Assembly (NCBI RefSeq): GCF_002917095.1
Contig: NZ_PQGA01000002.1
Location: 496,001-560,000 of the forward strand
Length of the DNA: 64,000 nt
Direction of reading: 5' to 3'
Source: Paraburkholderia eburnea
GTDB lineage: Bacteria > Pseudomonadota > Gammaproteobacteria > Burkholderiales > Burkholderiaceae
A program made the translations under genes and the position numbers. The notes under the pieces are model-generated. The model did no database searches. It was not told the origin of the DNA and was given only the letters and a program-made list of their open reading frames with translations. Below, piece by piece: positions 1 through 9,540 of the stretch; position 1 is the stretch's first letter, and each line of letters begins with the position of its first letter.

Positions 1-2
1 CG

Positions 3-86
3 GAGATGAAGGCCGTGGCCCCGGCGCTTTACACGGAGCTTGCGCTCGCGCCCGCGTTCCTCTGCATACGGGCGCGTCGCGCTTGA
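3..86 (+). CDS. possible 3' end of an upstream gene (partial)
   Basis: One plus-strand frame is open from the window edge to a TGA at 84-86 and encodes about 27 residues ending in IRARRA. The composition (Ala/Leu/Arg-rich, ending in a basic run) would suit the tail of a real protein, but the piece is too short to assign a family. It could equally be chance reading in GC-rich DNA. The gap to the convergent aminotransferase gene would be only 18 bases, which is normal spacing here. Confidence 0.25.
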   Translation, partial: EMKAVAPALYTELALAPAFLCIRARRA

Positions 87-104
87 CCCAGCCTTAGCCC
101 TGCC

Positions 105-1370
105 TTAGCGGCGCGCGGCCGCCGACAGCGACTCTTCGAGCGCGGCCACGCCCGCAGGCAGATCGACGTTCGCGCCCAGGTCGCGCATGGTGCGCCCGAG
201 CGCGTGCACGGTGCGGAACAGATGGTGCTCGCGGCACTGCTCGCCCATCTGGCCGATCCGCACGATCGGCAGTCCGAACGATCCGGCGATTTCGACCTGA
301 TACTGCTGCGAGATATGGTTGCACACGTCGCGCGGCGTGAGCCCCTCGGGCAGCCCGATGCCGACCACCGAATTCAGGCGGCATTCCTCGGGCGTATAGA
401 GTTCGAGGCCGAGCGCGGCGACGCCGCTTTGCAGCGCCAGCGAGCAGCGCTGATGCCGCGCGAAACGCTTTTCGAGCGTTTCCGAGCAGACGAGCCGCAG
501 CGCTTCGTGCAGCGCGAGCACGCCCGACACCGGCGCGGTGTAGTGATAACCGGCCTTGTGCCAGAAGTTTTCCGCGAGCGTGGCGTCCAGACACCAGTGC
601 GTATTCGGCGCGGTGCGCTCGCGCACGCGTTGCCACGCGGCGTCCGAGAACGCGATCAGCGACACGCCGGGAATCGAGGAAAGCCCTTTCTGTCCGCCGG
701 TAATGACGGTGTCGATGCCCCACGCGTCCATTTCCAGCGGCATCGTGCTGAGCGTGCAAACGGCATCGACGACGACCAGCGCGCCCGCCGCCTTCGCGAT
801 ACGGACGATGTCTTTCAACTGGCGGTTCCAGACCGTATTGGAGGTCTCGCCATGCACGATCGTGACGATCGCGGGGCGCGTGCGCTCGATGGCCTGTGCA
901 ACGGCGTCGAGCGAGGCGATCTCGCGGTCGCTCACGTCGAGCGTCGAGACGTCGGCGCCGATGCGCCGCGCCATCTCCGCCATACGGCCGCTGAAAAAGC
1001 CGTTGACGATCGAGAGCACGCGCGTGCCGGGCCATGCAAGGTTCGAAACTGCCATTTCCATCGCCGCAGATCCTGGGCCGGCCACGCCGAGCACCCAGTT
1101 CGAACGCGTCTGGAAGACGTAGCGCGCCATGGTCTTCACCTGGTCGATGACGCGCGCCATGGTGTCGCCGAGGTGATTGATGACGACCGAATTGGCCTTG
1201 GCGACGGCATCCGGGATCGGCACGGGGCCCGCGCCCATCATGAGCAGCGGCTCGTCGGGCAGGATCTCGGTGAGCGGATCGACCGCCGGGCAGGCGACCG
1301 GCAACGCGGCGGCGGCCGCCGCTGCCCGTTGCGGGATCAGGGTGTCGGTGGGGCGCGTGTTGTCGGTCAT
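105..1370 (-). CDS. class V PLP-dependent aminotransferase (alanine-glyoxylate / serine-pyruvate type)
   Basis: A 421-residue fold-type I aminotransferase of the alanine-glyoxylate/serine-pyruvate family, expected to move an amino group from alanine or serine to glyoxylate or pyruvate in the cytoplasm. The family core begins near residue 40 (LLMMGAGPVPIP replaces the usual LLxPGPTPVP). The pyridoxal-binding lysine lies in the GGQKGLSSIPG segment, after the DAVCTLSTMPLEMD strand that carries the cofactor-contacting Asp. The ATG at 1370 is chosen because AAGGAA lies eight bases upstream; longer readings add implausible Cys/His-rich sequence. Relative to family members it carries an N-terminal extension of about 35 residues with a run of alanines. 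It is divergent from the thioesterase gene. The exact amino donor cannot be read from the sequence. Confidence 0.88.
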   Translation of the reverse strand: MTDNTRPTDTLIPQRAAAAAAALPVACPAVDPLTEILPDEPLLMMGAGPVPIPDAVAKANSVVINHLGDTMARVIDQVKTMARYVFQTRSNWVLGVAGPGSAAMEMAVSNLAWPGTRVLSIVNGFFSGRMAEMARRIGADVSTLDVSDREIASLDAVAQAIERTRPAIVTIVHGETSNTVWNRQLKDIVRIAKAAGALVVVDAVCTLSTMPLEMDAWGIDTVITGGQKGLSSIPGVSLIAFSDAAWQRVRERTAPNTHWCLDATLAENFWHKAGYHYTAPVSGVLALHEALRLVCSETLEKRFARHQRCSLALQSGVAALGLELYTPEECRLNSVVGIGLPEGLTPRDVCNHISQQYQVEIAGSFGLPIVRIGQMGEQCREHHLFRTVHALGRTMRDLGANVDLPAGVAALEESLSAAARR

Positions 1371-1660
1371 GGTGAGTTCCTTAACGGTGCAGCAAAAGGC
1401 TGCGAATGAAAAATGCGCGCACGCTGGCGGCAGGGGAAAAGCAAAGTGTTCTCCGGCGCGGCCCACAAAGCCATGTACAGTTGCGCACATTTCCTCTGAA
1501 CAGTGGGTAGGGCTGGCTGCGAGGCCTTGCATGGCGGCCTATAATCGCTGGCGCGTCGTGCATGAGCCTTTGCACCGGGGCAGCACCGGGTTTGCACTTT
1601 ACTACGTGCTCGTGCCGGACTCGTCGATTGATTGCCTCACATTATCAAGGGGACCGCACC

Positions 1661-2056
1661 ATGCCGCAATTCGCCGTCGACAATCCGTTTCTCGAAACGC
1701 TCGGCGTGAGCATCGCGCAGTGGCGTGAGGGCTACGCGGAGCTTCTCATGCCGATCGACGGCTCGAAGCTCAATCGCCAGGGCGTGCTGCAGGGCGGCGC
1801 GATCGCCACGTTGCTCGACGCGGCTGCGGGTTATGCGGGCCTTTACGCCGATCCGGACTCACCCGCGCGTCACGGCTTTACGCTTTCGCTCACGACGAAT
1901 TATCTCGACAAAGGACTCGGCGAATTCGTGCGCGCCAAGGGATTTCTGGAGCGCGGCGGCCGGTCGATCTTCTTCGCGCGCGCCGAAGCATGGGTGGACG
2001 ACCGCCTGCTGATCGCGAGCGCCCAGGGTACGTTCAAGTATTCGAAGTCGGTTTGA
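1661..2056 (+). CDS. PaaI-type hot-dog acyl-CoA thioesterase
   Basis: A 131-residue single hot-dog domain protein of the PaaI/YigI thioesterase group (usual length 130-150), expected to hydrolyse acyl- or aryl-CoA esters in the cytoplasm. The signature segment is visible at residues 40-60: GVLQGGAIATLLDAAAGYA, the HGG-type helix, here with Gln in place of His (QGG). The C-terminal strands end in ASAQGTFKY. The ATG at 1661 is preceded by AAGGGGA with good spacing; longer frames begin in the divergent promoter. A TATAAT box occurs at 1540-1545 on this strand, but no convincing -35 lies upstream of it. Substrate is unknown; neighbours give no pathway clue. Confidence 0.82.
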   Translation: MPQFAVDNPFLETLGVSIAQWREGYAELLMPIDGSKLNRQGVLQGGAIATLLDAAAGYAGLYADPDSPARHGFTLSLTTNYLDKGLGEFVRAKGFLERGGRSIFFARAEAWVDDRLLIASAQGTFKYSKSV

Positions 2057-2090
2057 AGTAATTCGGAATCCACAGCAAATCACGCGCAAT

Positions 2091-2126
2091 AAAAAGCCCG
2101 CAGACCACAAGGCCAGCGGGCTTTTT
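2091..2126. terminator. bidirectional rho-independent terminator
   Basis: An A5 run, a GCCCGC / GCGGGC stem and a T5 run lie between the convergent thioesterase gene (+) and the ABC ATPase gene (-). The symmetry (A-tract before, T-tract after) suits termination from both sides. Confidence 0.8.
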
Positions 2127-2156
2127 CGAAGCGTAACGCTTGCAGGAATAAAGCGT

Positions 2157-2951
2157 TTATCCCAGCAGCAACGCGTCGTCGTCGAGCTTTTCGTGGCGCG
2201 TCTGCTCGAACATACGCAGCAGATCCGGCACGTCCAGACCACGGCGCTCGTCGCCGGACACATCCAGCACCACCTGCCCCTGATGCAGCATGACCGTGCG
2301 CTGACCATAGTCGAGCGCCTGGCGCATGCTGTGCGTGACCATCATGGTCGTGAGCTTCGCTTCTTCGACGATGCGCGCCGTGAGTTCGAGCACGAACGCG
2401 GCCGTCTTCGGGTCGAGCGCGGCGGTATGCTCGTCGAGCAGCAGGATACGCGAGGGTTGCAGCGACGCCATCAGCAGGCTCACCGCCTGGCGCTGGCCGC
2501 CCGACAACAGGCCGATACGGTCGGTCAGGCGGTTTTCGAGGCCCAGATTCAAGAGGCGAAGCTTCGCGCGAAATAGTTCGCGATCCTGCTTTTTCAGCGC
2601 TGGGCCGAAGCCGCGCCGCTTGCCGCGCGCCATCGCGAGCGCCATGTTTTCTTCGATCGTCAGCGCTTCGCAGGTGCCCGCCATCGGGTCCTGGAACACG
2701 CGCGCGACCAGATGTGCGCGATCCCAGGCCTGCTTCTTCGTGACGTCGTTGCCGTCGATGGTGATCTTGCCGTCGTCCACCATCTGGTCGCCGCTGATGG
2801 CGTTGAGGAAGGTGGACTTGCCCGCGCCGTTCGAGCCGATCACGGCTACGAACTGGCCGGTCGGGATTTCCAGCGTGAGACCGCGCAGCGCGCGCGTTTC
2901 GATCGGCGTGCCGGGGTTGAAGGTGAGTTTGAGGTCTTGTGCGCTGAGCAT
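2157..2951 (-). CDS. ABC transporter ATP-binding protein (TrpXYZ-like importer)
   Basis: A 264-residue ABC ATPase that would power the importer encoded with the two genes upstream of it. Walker A is GSNGAGKST near residue 39-47, the signature is LSGGQRQAVSLLMA near residue 149, and Walker B ILLLDEHTAALDP follows. The Q-loop (FQDP) is present. The glutamate after the Walker B aspartate is kept (DEHT). The gene is the last of a minus-strand operon: the permease stop lies three bases before this ATG. The family (with a PF02653-type permease and a PF04392-type binding protein) includes the streptococcal TrpXYZ tryptophan uptake system, but ligands across the family vary, so tryptophan is only a possibility. 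Confidence 0.9.
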   Translation of the reverse strand: MLSAQDLKLTFNPGTPIETRALRGLTLEIPTGQFVAVIGSNGAGKSTFLNAISGDQMVDDGKITIDGNDVTKKQAWDRAHLVARVFQDPMAGTCEALTIEENMALAMARGKRRGFGPALKKQDRELFRAKLRLLNLGLENRLTDRIGLLSGGQRQAVSLLMASLQPSRILLLDEHTAALDPKTAAFVLELTARIVEEAKLTTMMVTHSMRQALDYGQRTVMLHQGQVVLDVSGDERRGLDVPDLLRMFEQTRHEKLDDDALLLG

Positions 2952-2954
2952 GGC

Positions 2955-3851
2955 TTAGGCTCTCCCGTTCTTGCGGCCGAACAGCTTCTTGCGCGTCGCG
3001 GGCAGCACGAGCGCGATCGTCACGAGCACGGCGGTGACGAGATTCAGATCCTGCGCCTTCAGGCCGATGAAATCGCTATTGAGCGCAAGCGCGATAAAGA
3101 AGCGATAGAGAATTGCGCCCAGCACGGCGGCGAGGGTCGTGAGCACGAGACGGCGCGCGGGCAGAATGCTTTCGCCGATGATGACCGCAGCCAGCCCGAT
3201 CACGATGGTGCCGATGCCCATCGAAATATCCGAGCCGCCTTGCGTCTGCGCGAACAGCGACCCGGCCAGCGCGACGAGAGCATTCGAGAGCGCCATGCCG
3301 GCCAGCGTCGCGCGGCCCGTGGCGATGCCCTGCGCGCGCGCCATGCGCGGGTTCGCGCCGGTCGCGCGCAGCGCGAGACCGTACTGCGAGGAGAAAAACC
3401 AGTCCACGCCGAACTTCGCCGCCAGCACGACCACGAGCAGCGCGAGCGGGCGCAGCACGTAGTCGGGCAGCCACGCGGGCTGGATCATCGTGAAGACCGT
3501 GGATTCGGTGATCAGCGGCACGTTCGGCGCACCCATCACGCGCAGATTGATCGAATAGAGCGCGATCATCATCAGGATACTGGCGAGCAGATCCATGATC
3601 TTCAGGCGCACGTTGAGCCAGCCCGTGACGAAGCCGGCTGCCGCGCCCGCGATCATCGCGCAGAGCGTGGCGAGGAACGGATCCTGGCCGTGCGCGATCA
3701 GCGTGGCCGCAACGGCGCCGCCGAGCGGAAAGCTGCCGTCGACGGTGAGGTCGGGAAAGTTGAGGATGCGAAACGAGATCAGCACCCCGAGGGCGACGAG
3801 GCTGAAGATCAGGCCGATCTCGAGCGCGCCCAGTAGCGAGTAGAGGGACAT
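2955..3851 (-). CDS. ABC transporter permease (BPD_transp_2 family)
   Basis: A 298-residue integral membrane permease with about eight to nine hydrophobic segments, of the LivH/RbsC-like BPD_transp_2 family that partners PF04392 binding proteins. It would form the inner-membrane channel with the downstream ATPase. The ATG at 3851 (MSLYSLLGALEIGLIF) is preferred over longer readings because it opens directly into the first membrane helix and has AGGA upstream; the extra 33 residues in the longer frame are polar and Arg/Gly-rich. It follows the binding-protein gene by about 180 bases and nearly abuts the ATPase gene. Confidence 0.88.
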   Translation of the reverse strand: MSLYSLLGALEIGLIFSLVALGVLISFRILNFPDLTVDGSFPLGGAVAATLIAHGQDPFLATLCAMIAGAAAGFVTGWLNVRLKIMDLLASILMMIALYSINLRVMGAPNVPLITESTVFTMIQPAWLPDYVLRPLALLVVVLAAKFGVDWFFSSQYGLALRATGANPRMARAQGIATGRATLAGMALSNALVALAGSLFAQTQGGSDISMGIGTIVIGLAAVIIGESILPARRLVLTTLAAVLGAILYRFFIALALNSDFIGLKAQDLNLVTAVLVTIALVLPATRKKLFGRKNGRA

Positions 3852-4029
3852 GGGAAATCCTGTTGCGGTTTCCGGCGGGCGGATTGCGATGGTGCAGCCG
3901 GATGGGTCGCCGCGTGCGCCGTGCTGCCCGGATGAGGCGGCGCGGCGCACGCGTGCGCGAGGCCCGATGAAGGCCGGTGCTTTGCTGCTGCTGTTTGCGT
4001 GTGCACGTCAGGCATGCACGCGGGGCGCC

Positions 4030-5019
4030 TTACTTGACGACCGAGGTTGCATCCTTGAGCAGGTCGGCGGAAAGCGTCACGCCTTGCTTCTGCGCGGCAG
4101 CGGGATTGACGAACAGTTGCAGCCTGCTGCTGGTTTCCGATGCGATCGAGCCGGGTTTTTCGCCCTTGAGAATGCGCACGACCACCTTGCCCGTCTGATG
4201 GCCGAGGTCGCTGTAGTCGATGCCGAGCGCTGCGATGGCGCCGCGCTTCACGCTGTCCGTATCCGAGGCGACGAGCGGAATCTTCGCGTCGTCGGCCACC
4301 TTCACGAGCGCTTCGTAGGCCGAAACAACGTTGTTGTCGGTGTTGGTGTAGATCACGTCGACCTTGCCGATCAGACTCTTCGCTGCCGGGCCGATGTCCA
4401 CCGTGCGCGGTGCGGCCGCTTCCTTGAGCGTCATGCCCTGTTGCGCCAGTAGCTCCTTGAGCGCCTTCACGACCACGACCGAATTCGCTTCACCCGGGTT
4501 GTAGACCATGCCGACGGTCTTCGCATTCGGCACCACGCGCTTGATGAGCGCAACCTGCTTGTCGAGCGGCAGCTTGTCCGAGACGCCGGTGACGTTGGTG
4601 CCGCTGGGCGACCACGTCTTCACGAGCTGCGCGGCGACCGGGTCGGTCACGCCCGAGTACACCACGGGCACCGACTTCGTTGCGGCCACAACGGCCTGCG
4701 CCGACGGCGTGGCGATCGCGACGATCGCGCTGGGGTTGTCGCCGACGAACTTGCGGGCGATCTGCGCGGCGGTGCCGGTGTTGCCTTGGGCGCTCTGGTA
4801 TTCCCACTTGAGGTTCTTGCCCGCGTCGTAGCCGGCGGCCTTCAGCTCGTCGCGCACGCCGTCGCGGATCGCGTCGAGGGCGGGGTGTTCGACGATCGAC
4901 AGGACTTCCACGGTGGCCGTGTCGGCCGCATGCGCGGCGCCGGAGGCGAGCGTGAGCACGGCGGCGCTGGCGATCAGGGTAAGGGTGGCGGCCTTGGCGG
5001 CGAGCTTAAGGGTCTTCAT
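4030..5019 (-). CDS. ABC transporter substrate-binding protein (PF04392, TrpX-like)
   Basis: A 329-residue periplasmic binding protein. Residues 1-32 are a clear signal peptide (MKTLKLAAKAATLTLIAS then a hydrophobic stretch and cleavage after AHA). The mature protein shows the ABC_sub_bind pattern: VLSIVEHPALDAIRDGV at the start, FVGDNPSAIVAIATPSAQAV and VYSGVTDPVAAQLV in the first lobe, and GMVYNPGEANSVVVV opening the second. The ATG at 5019 has GGGGGAGA upstream. It is the first gene of a three-gene minus-strand importer operon and faces a 1 kb AT-rich regulatory region. The ligand is probably an aromatic amino acid or similar small molecule, by family only. Confidence 0.87.
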   Translation of the reverse strand: MKTLKLAAKAATLTLIASAAVLTLASGAAHAADTATVEVLSIVEHPALDAIRDGVRDELKAAGYDAGKNLKWEYQSAQGNTGTAAQIARKFVGDNPSAIVAIATPSAQAVVAATKSVPVVYSGVTDPVAAQLVKTWSPSGTNVTGVSDKLPLDKQVALIKRVVPNAKTVGMVYNPGEANSVVVVKALKELLAQQGMTLKEAAAPRTVDIGPAAKSLIGKVDVIYTNTDNNVVSAYEALVKVADDAKIPLVASDTDSVKRGAIAALGIDYSDLGHQTGKVVVRILKGEKPGSIASETSSRLQLFVNPAAAQKQGVTLSADLLKDATSVVK

Positions 5020-5323
5020 TCTGTTTGATCTCCCCCGAATGTTCGGTTCTGGACGGGTGTGGTCCGCTTGCGCGGCTGCGTCGCCGAACGCGGCACTCAA
5101 CTTTGCGCACGGCGCGCACGTCTTGAGCTTGCGTGCCCCTACGCCATGCGCCGCAATGGTGCATAAGAGCGGCGGCGAGGCAGCGAGCATACCACCGACT
5201 TTTACGGATCAGTAACGCGCACGGGACAGTGCGGCGAGGATGCGACGGCTTGCCGTGGGCGATCGAAAAATGGTCGGCGGGATTTTTGGGGGGAATCGAT
5301 AGGGTGACGAAAGTTTTCCCGGA

Positions 5324-5335
5324 TTCCGATCGGAA
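5324..5335. promoter_or_regulatory. 12-bp palindrome TTCCGATCGGAA, copy 1
   Basis: A perfect 12-bp palindrome, continued by AAT on the right, about 305 bp upstream of the trpX-like start. The same core recurs at 5559-5570 with centres 235 bp apart. The repeat of an exact two-fold symmetric site in one intergenic region suggests binding by a dimeric regulator. Confidence 0.45.
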
Positions 5336-5556
5336 ATAATGCGCATTGCTGATGCGCGCTGATTATTGGTCGCGAAGACGCTTCGAGAAGCGTGTCAATG
5401 AAAATGAAATGTAATTTTTGTCAAATTAATCAACAGGTTGGCGCAGTTTGTATTTAGGGTTTTTACTACGCGCCAGGCAGGTTTTCTCAAAATTAGTGCG
5501 GATGACGATAATAGTTTTCCGGCCAAATAAATCCGTTCGATCTGGCCTCCAGATCA

Positions 5557-5572
5557 TTTTCCGATCGGAAAA
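5557..5572. promoter_or_regulatory. 16-bp palindrome TTTTCCGATCGGAAAA, copy 2
   Basis: A perfect 16-bp palindrome containing the same 12-bp core as the site at 5324-5335. A degenerate third copy (TTTCGGATCGGAAA) begins at 5587. All lie within the divergent promoter region between the two transporter operons. Confidence 0.5.
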
Positions 5573-6060
5573 CCCGGCGTGATTTATTTCGGATCGGAAA
5601 TCGATTTCTTCCAAACCGCGCCAGCCGGTCGTTCTGGCGGATCGACGTCGTTTCCATCCGTCACACCCCGCGATTTTCCAAATGTTTTCAAGCTCCTTGG
5701 CCGGATTTTCGTCAATTGACGGCGATCAATACTTTGGGAGGTATCGGAAAAAACCCTTGGTTGCGAGTGCGGGATTTTATTGATAGCATCCGCCGGTCGC
5801 TGATTGAGTCCGGACCACCCTCCGGTACGAAATGCAGTGAACGGGGCAGGCGGATCGCTTGCGCAACAGAGGCCGCGTAACCGCGCGATTCTCTCCGAAC
5901 TCAACCGCTACAACGCGGGTGATAAACGCCGGGCCCCGTCACGTCTTCATTTTTTCTGGCCCGTCGTTGTCGTCCCCCTTGGGCCTGTCCTCGGGGTGCT
6001 GTTCGTTTGCGCAGGTCATCCGTCTGACCGGTTGACCCCAAAACAATCGAGGAGCTCCTG

Positions 6061-7188
6061 ATGACGTCGTTGTCCCGTCTTACCCGCCTTACCTCCGTCT
6101 CCGCGGCCGCCGCGCTGCTCGCTTTTGGTGCAGCCGCTCACGCCGAGACCGTCAAGATCGCTATCGCCGGCCCGTTCAGCGGCCCGGTCGCTCAGTACGG
6201 CGACATGGTCAAGGCTGGCGCCCTGACCGCCATCGACCAGATCAACGCCGCTGGCGGTGTGAACGGCAGCAAGCTCGAAGCCGTCCTGATGGACGACTCG
6301 TGCGAGCCGAAGCAGGCCGTCGCCGTCGCCAACAAGATCGTCTCGCAGCACATCCAGTACGTGGTTGGCCACGTCTGCTCGGGCTCGACGATCCCCGCTT
6401 CCGACATCTACGAAAACGAAGGCGTCGTGATGGTCACGCCGTCGGCGACCGCGCCGCAGCTGACCGAAGGCAAGAAGCGCCAGTTCATCTTCCGCACCAT
6501 CGGCCGCGACGACCAGCAAGGCCCGGCCGCTGCCGCTTACATCATCAACAAGGTCAAGCCGAAGAAAGTCGCGATCCTGCACGACAAGCAGTCGTACGGC
6601 CAGGGCATCGCCACGTCGGTGAAGGCTGCGCTCGACAAGGCGCACATTCCTGTCGTCGTGTTCGAAGGCATCAACGCGGGTGATTCGGACTACTCGGCAA
6701 TCGTCACCAAGCTCAAGGCGCAAGGCGTCGATTTCGTCTACTTCGGCGGCTACCACCCGGAAATGGGCCTGCTGATGCGCCAGTCGCGCGAGCAGGGCGT
6801 CAAGGCCACCTTCATGGGACCGGAAGGCGTGGGCAACAAGGACGTGACGGCCATCGCCGGCCCGGCCTCGGAAGGCATGCTTGTCACGCTGCCCGCCGAC
6901 TTCGCGGCCGACCCGGCCAACGCGAAGCTCGTGAAGGCATTCGCCGATGCGAAGCGCGACCCGAACGGCCCGTTCCAGATGCCGGCTTACGCAGCAGTCG
7001 AAGTGATCGCCGACGGCATCGCCGGCGCGAAGAGCACGGATCCGACCAAGGTTGCGGCTTACCTGCACAAGAACGCGTTCAACACGCCGATCGGCAATGT
7101 GCAGTACGACGCACAGGGCGACCTGAAGTCGTTCCGCTTTGTCGTGTACACGTGGCACAAGGACGCGACCAAGACCGCCGTGAACTGA
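6061..7188 (+). CDS. livJ: branched-chain amino acid ABC transporter substrate-binding protein
   Basis: A 375-residue periplasmic Leu/Ile/Val-type binding protein (Peripla_BP_6). A signal peptide spans residues 1-29 with cleavage after AHA. The mature start ETVKIAIAGPFSGPVAQYG is the family hallmark, followed by the DDSCEPKQAVAVANKIV segment (the two-lobe binding protein's first crossover), VVGHVCSGSTIPAS for ligand carboxylate binding, and the GFxYFGGYHPEMG strand of lobe two. GAGGAGC precedes the ATG by about six bases. It heads the liv cluster but is separated from livH by a strong hairpin, which should allow more binding protein than permease. Specificity within branched-chain or aromatic amino acids cannot be read. 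Confidence 0.93.
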   Translation: MTSLSRLTRLTSVSAAAALLAFGAAAHAETVKIAIAGPFSGPVAQYGDMVKAGALTAIDQINAAGGVNGSKLEAVLMDDSCEPKQAVAVANKIVSQHIQYVVGHVCSGSTIPASDIYENEGVVMVTPSATAPQLTEGKKRQFIFRTIGRDDQQGPAAAAYIINKVKPKKVAILHDKQSYGQGIATSVKAALDKAHIPVVVFEGINAGDSDYSAIVTKLKAQGVDFVYFGGYHPEMGLLMRQSREQGVKATFMGPEGVGNKDVTAIAGPASEGMLVTLPADFAADPANAKLVKAFADAKRDPNGPFQMPAYAAVEVIADGIAGAKSTDPTKVAAYLHKNAFNTPIGNVQYDAQGDLKSFRFVVYTWHKDATKTAVN

Positions 7189-7206
7189 TCCCGGCGCATC
7201 GGCCGC

Positions 7207-7250
7207 ACGCCCCGATTCCCTCCTCCCGCTTCGGCGGGCGGGGCGTTTTT
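7207..7250 (+). terminator. intrinsic terminator / attenuator between livJ and livH
   Basis: ACGCCCC pairs with GGGGCGT around an inner CCCGC-TTCG-GCGGG hairpin (UUCG-type loop), followed by T5. It sits 18 bases after the livJ stop and 82 bases before livH, so it can reduce read-through into livHMGF. Confidence 0.85.
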
Positions 7251-7331
7251 ATGGCGGTCGCTCGCACGGGAAAGATCGACACGGTTTCAAAAAGGCTCTC
7301 TTACCGGCTCATACGCCGCGGGGCTTAAGGC

Positions 7332-8258
<927 letters not shown>

Positions 8259-8265
8259 GGTCGAT

Positions 8266-9540
8266 ATGAGCCAAACTGTTTCGGTTCGCGCGGCCAGCCA
8301 TAGCGGCCCGTCTTCGTCGCAGACGCTGAAGGGCGCGTTTGTCGCCGCCTTTGCGACCATCATCCTGACCGCCCCGATCCTCGGCCTGCAGCTCACGCTC
8401 GATGGTTATCAGGTGGTGTTGCAGCAGCATTGGCATCCGGTGTGGATCGCCGCTGCCGTGGTGTTCGTGTTTCAGCTCGTCAAGCCGATGTTTGTGCGCG
8501 CAACGAGTTCGGTGAAGTTGCCGAAGGCGCCTGCGCTCGGTGCGCGCCAGCAGCGCGTCGCGATCTGGGTGCTGCTCGCCTTCGGCGCGGTCTTCCCGTT
8601 CATCAGCTCGCGCGGCACGATCGACGTCGCCACGCTTGCGCTGATCTACGTGATTCTGGGTCTCGGCCTGAATATCGTGGTGGGCTTCGCGGGTCTGCTC
8701 GACCTCGGTTACGTAGGCTTCTACGCGGTGGGCGGCTATACGTATGCGCTGCTCAACCAGTACTTCGACTTCACGTTCTGGGAATGCCTGCCGCTCGCGG
8801 CGCTGGCCGCGGCGACGTTCGGCTTCGTGCTGGGCTTCCCGGTGCTGCGTCTGCGCGGCGACTATCTCGCGATCGTCACGCTCGGCTTCGGCGAAATCAT
8901 CCGCCTGCTGCTGAACAACCTCACGAGCATCACGGGCGGCCCGGACGGCATCTCGGGCATTCCGAAGCCCACCGTGTTCGGTTTCGAACTCGCCCGCCAC
9001 GCCAGCGTGGAAGGCGCCAAGACCTTCAACGAGCTGATCGGCATCGAGTACAGCGGCGAACACATGATCATCTTCCTGTACCTGCTCGCGCTGGTGCTGG
9101 TGGCATTCACGCTGTTCGTCACGAGCCGCCTGCTGCGCATGCCGATGGGCCGTGCATGGGAAGCGCTGCGCGAAGACGAAATCGCCTGCCGATCGCTCGG
9201 TTTGAATCCCACGCGCATCAAGCTCTCGGCGTTCACGCTGGGCGCTTCGTTCGCGGGTCTGGCCGGTGCGTTCTTCGCGGCGCGCCAGGGGCTCGTCACG
9301 CCCGAGTCGTTCACCTTCATCGAATCGGCGCTCATTCTTGCCGTGGTGGTGCTGGGCGGCATGGGCTCGCAACTGGGTGTCGTGCTGGCTGCGATCCTGC
9401 TGACCGCGTTGCCCGAAGTGGCGCGCGGCTTTGCCGAGTACCGCATGCTGATCTTCGGTCTGGTGATGGTGCTGATGATGATGTGGCGTCCGCAGGGCTT
9501 GTTGCCCGCAAGCCGTCCGCACGTGGAGTTGCCGCAATGA
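8266..9540 (+). CDS. livM: branched-chain amino acid ABC transporter permease LivM
   Basis: A 424-residue LivM permease. An N-terminal portion of about 110 residues with two extra membrane spans precedes the conserved core that starts at [31 protein letters not shown]. The [21 protein letters not shown] motif, the [20 protein letters not shown] coupling loop and the terminal FRPxGL-like MWRPQGLLP are all visible. ATG at 8266 follows GAGGTCGAT; the frame open further upstream overlaps livH and is Cys-rich and unlikely. The stop overlaps the livG start (ATGA), so the two are translationally coupled. Confidence 0.95.
   Translation: MSQTVSVRAASHSGPSSSQTLKGAFVAAFATIILTAPILGLQLTLDGYQVVLQQHWHPVWIAAAVVFVFQLVKPMFVRATSSVKLPKAPALGARQQRVAIWVLLAFGAVFPFISSRGTIDVATLALIYVILGLGLNIVVGFAGLLDLGYVGFYAVGGYTYALLNQYFDFTFWECLPLAALAAATFGFVLGFPVLRLRGDYLAIVTLGFGEIIRLLLNNLTSITGGPDGISGIPKPTVFGFELARHASVEGAKTFNELIGIEYSGEHMIIFLYLLALVLVAFTLFVTSRLLRMPMGRAWEALREDEIACRSLGLNPTRIKLSAFTLGASFAGLAGAFFAARQGLVTPESFTFIESALILAVVVLGGMGSQLGVVLAAILLTALPEVARGFAEYRMLIFGLVMVLMMMWRPQGLLPASRPHVELPQ

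Larger units (their letters stand above)
5020..6060. other. 1 kb AT-rich divergent intergenic region
   Basis: No convincing gene lies between the trpX-like gene (-) and livJ (+). The stretch is much more AT-rich than its surroundings, especially 5330-5780, and contains repeated TTCCGATCGGAA-type palindromes and several TTTTCCG / CGGAAAA fragments. Short open frames at 5426-5614 and 5584-5904 (both minus) have no family features and no ribosome sites and are not called. The region must carry the promoters of both transporter operons; the long livJ-proximal part (5905-6060) is again GC-rich. Confidence 0.6.

Noticed and set aside
1527-1545. TTGCAT / TATAAT promoter before the thioesterase gene
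   Set aside because: The TATAAT is good but the TTGCAT is only seven bases away; no acceptable -35 at 16-18 bases.
2712-3836. 374-codon plus-strand frame opposite the ABC permease and ATPase genes
   Set aside because: Covers two real minus-strand genes; product is a charged low-complexity sequence.
5435-5455. sigma-54 type promoter (TTGGCGCAGTTTGTA)
   Set aside because: The distance between the GG and GC elements is too short by two bases and the -12 GC is GT.
5426-5904. two minus-strand short ORFs in the AT-rich spacer
   Set aside because: No ribosome sites, no hydrophobic or family pattern, and they overlap palindromic control sites.
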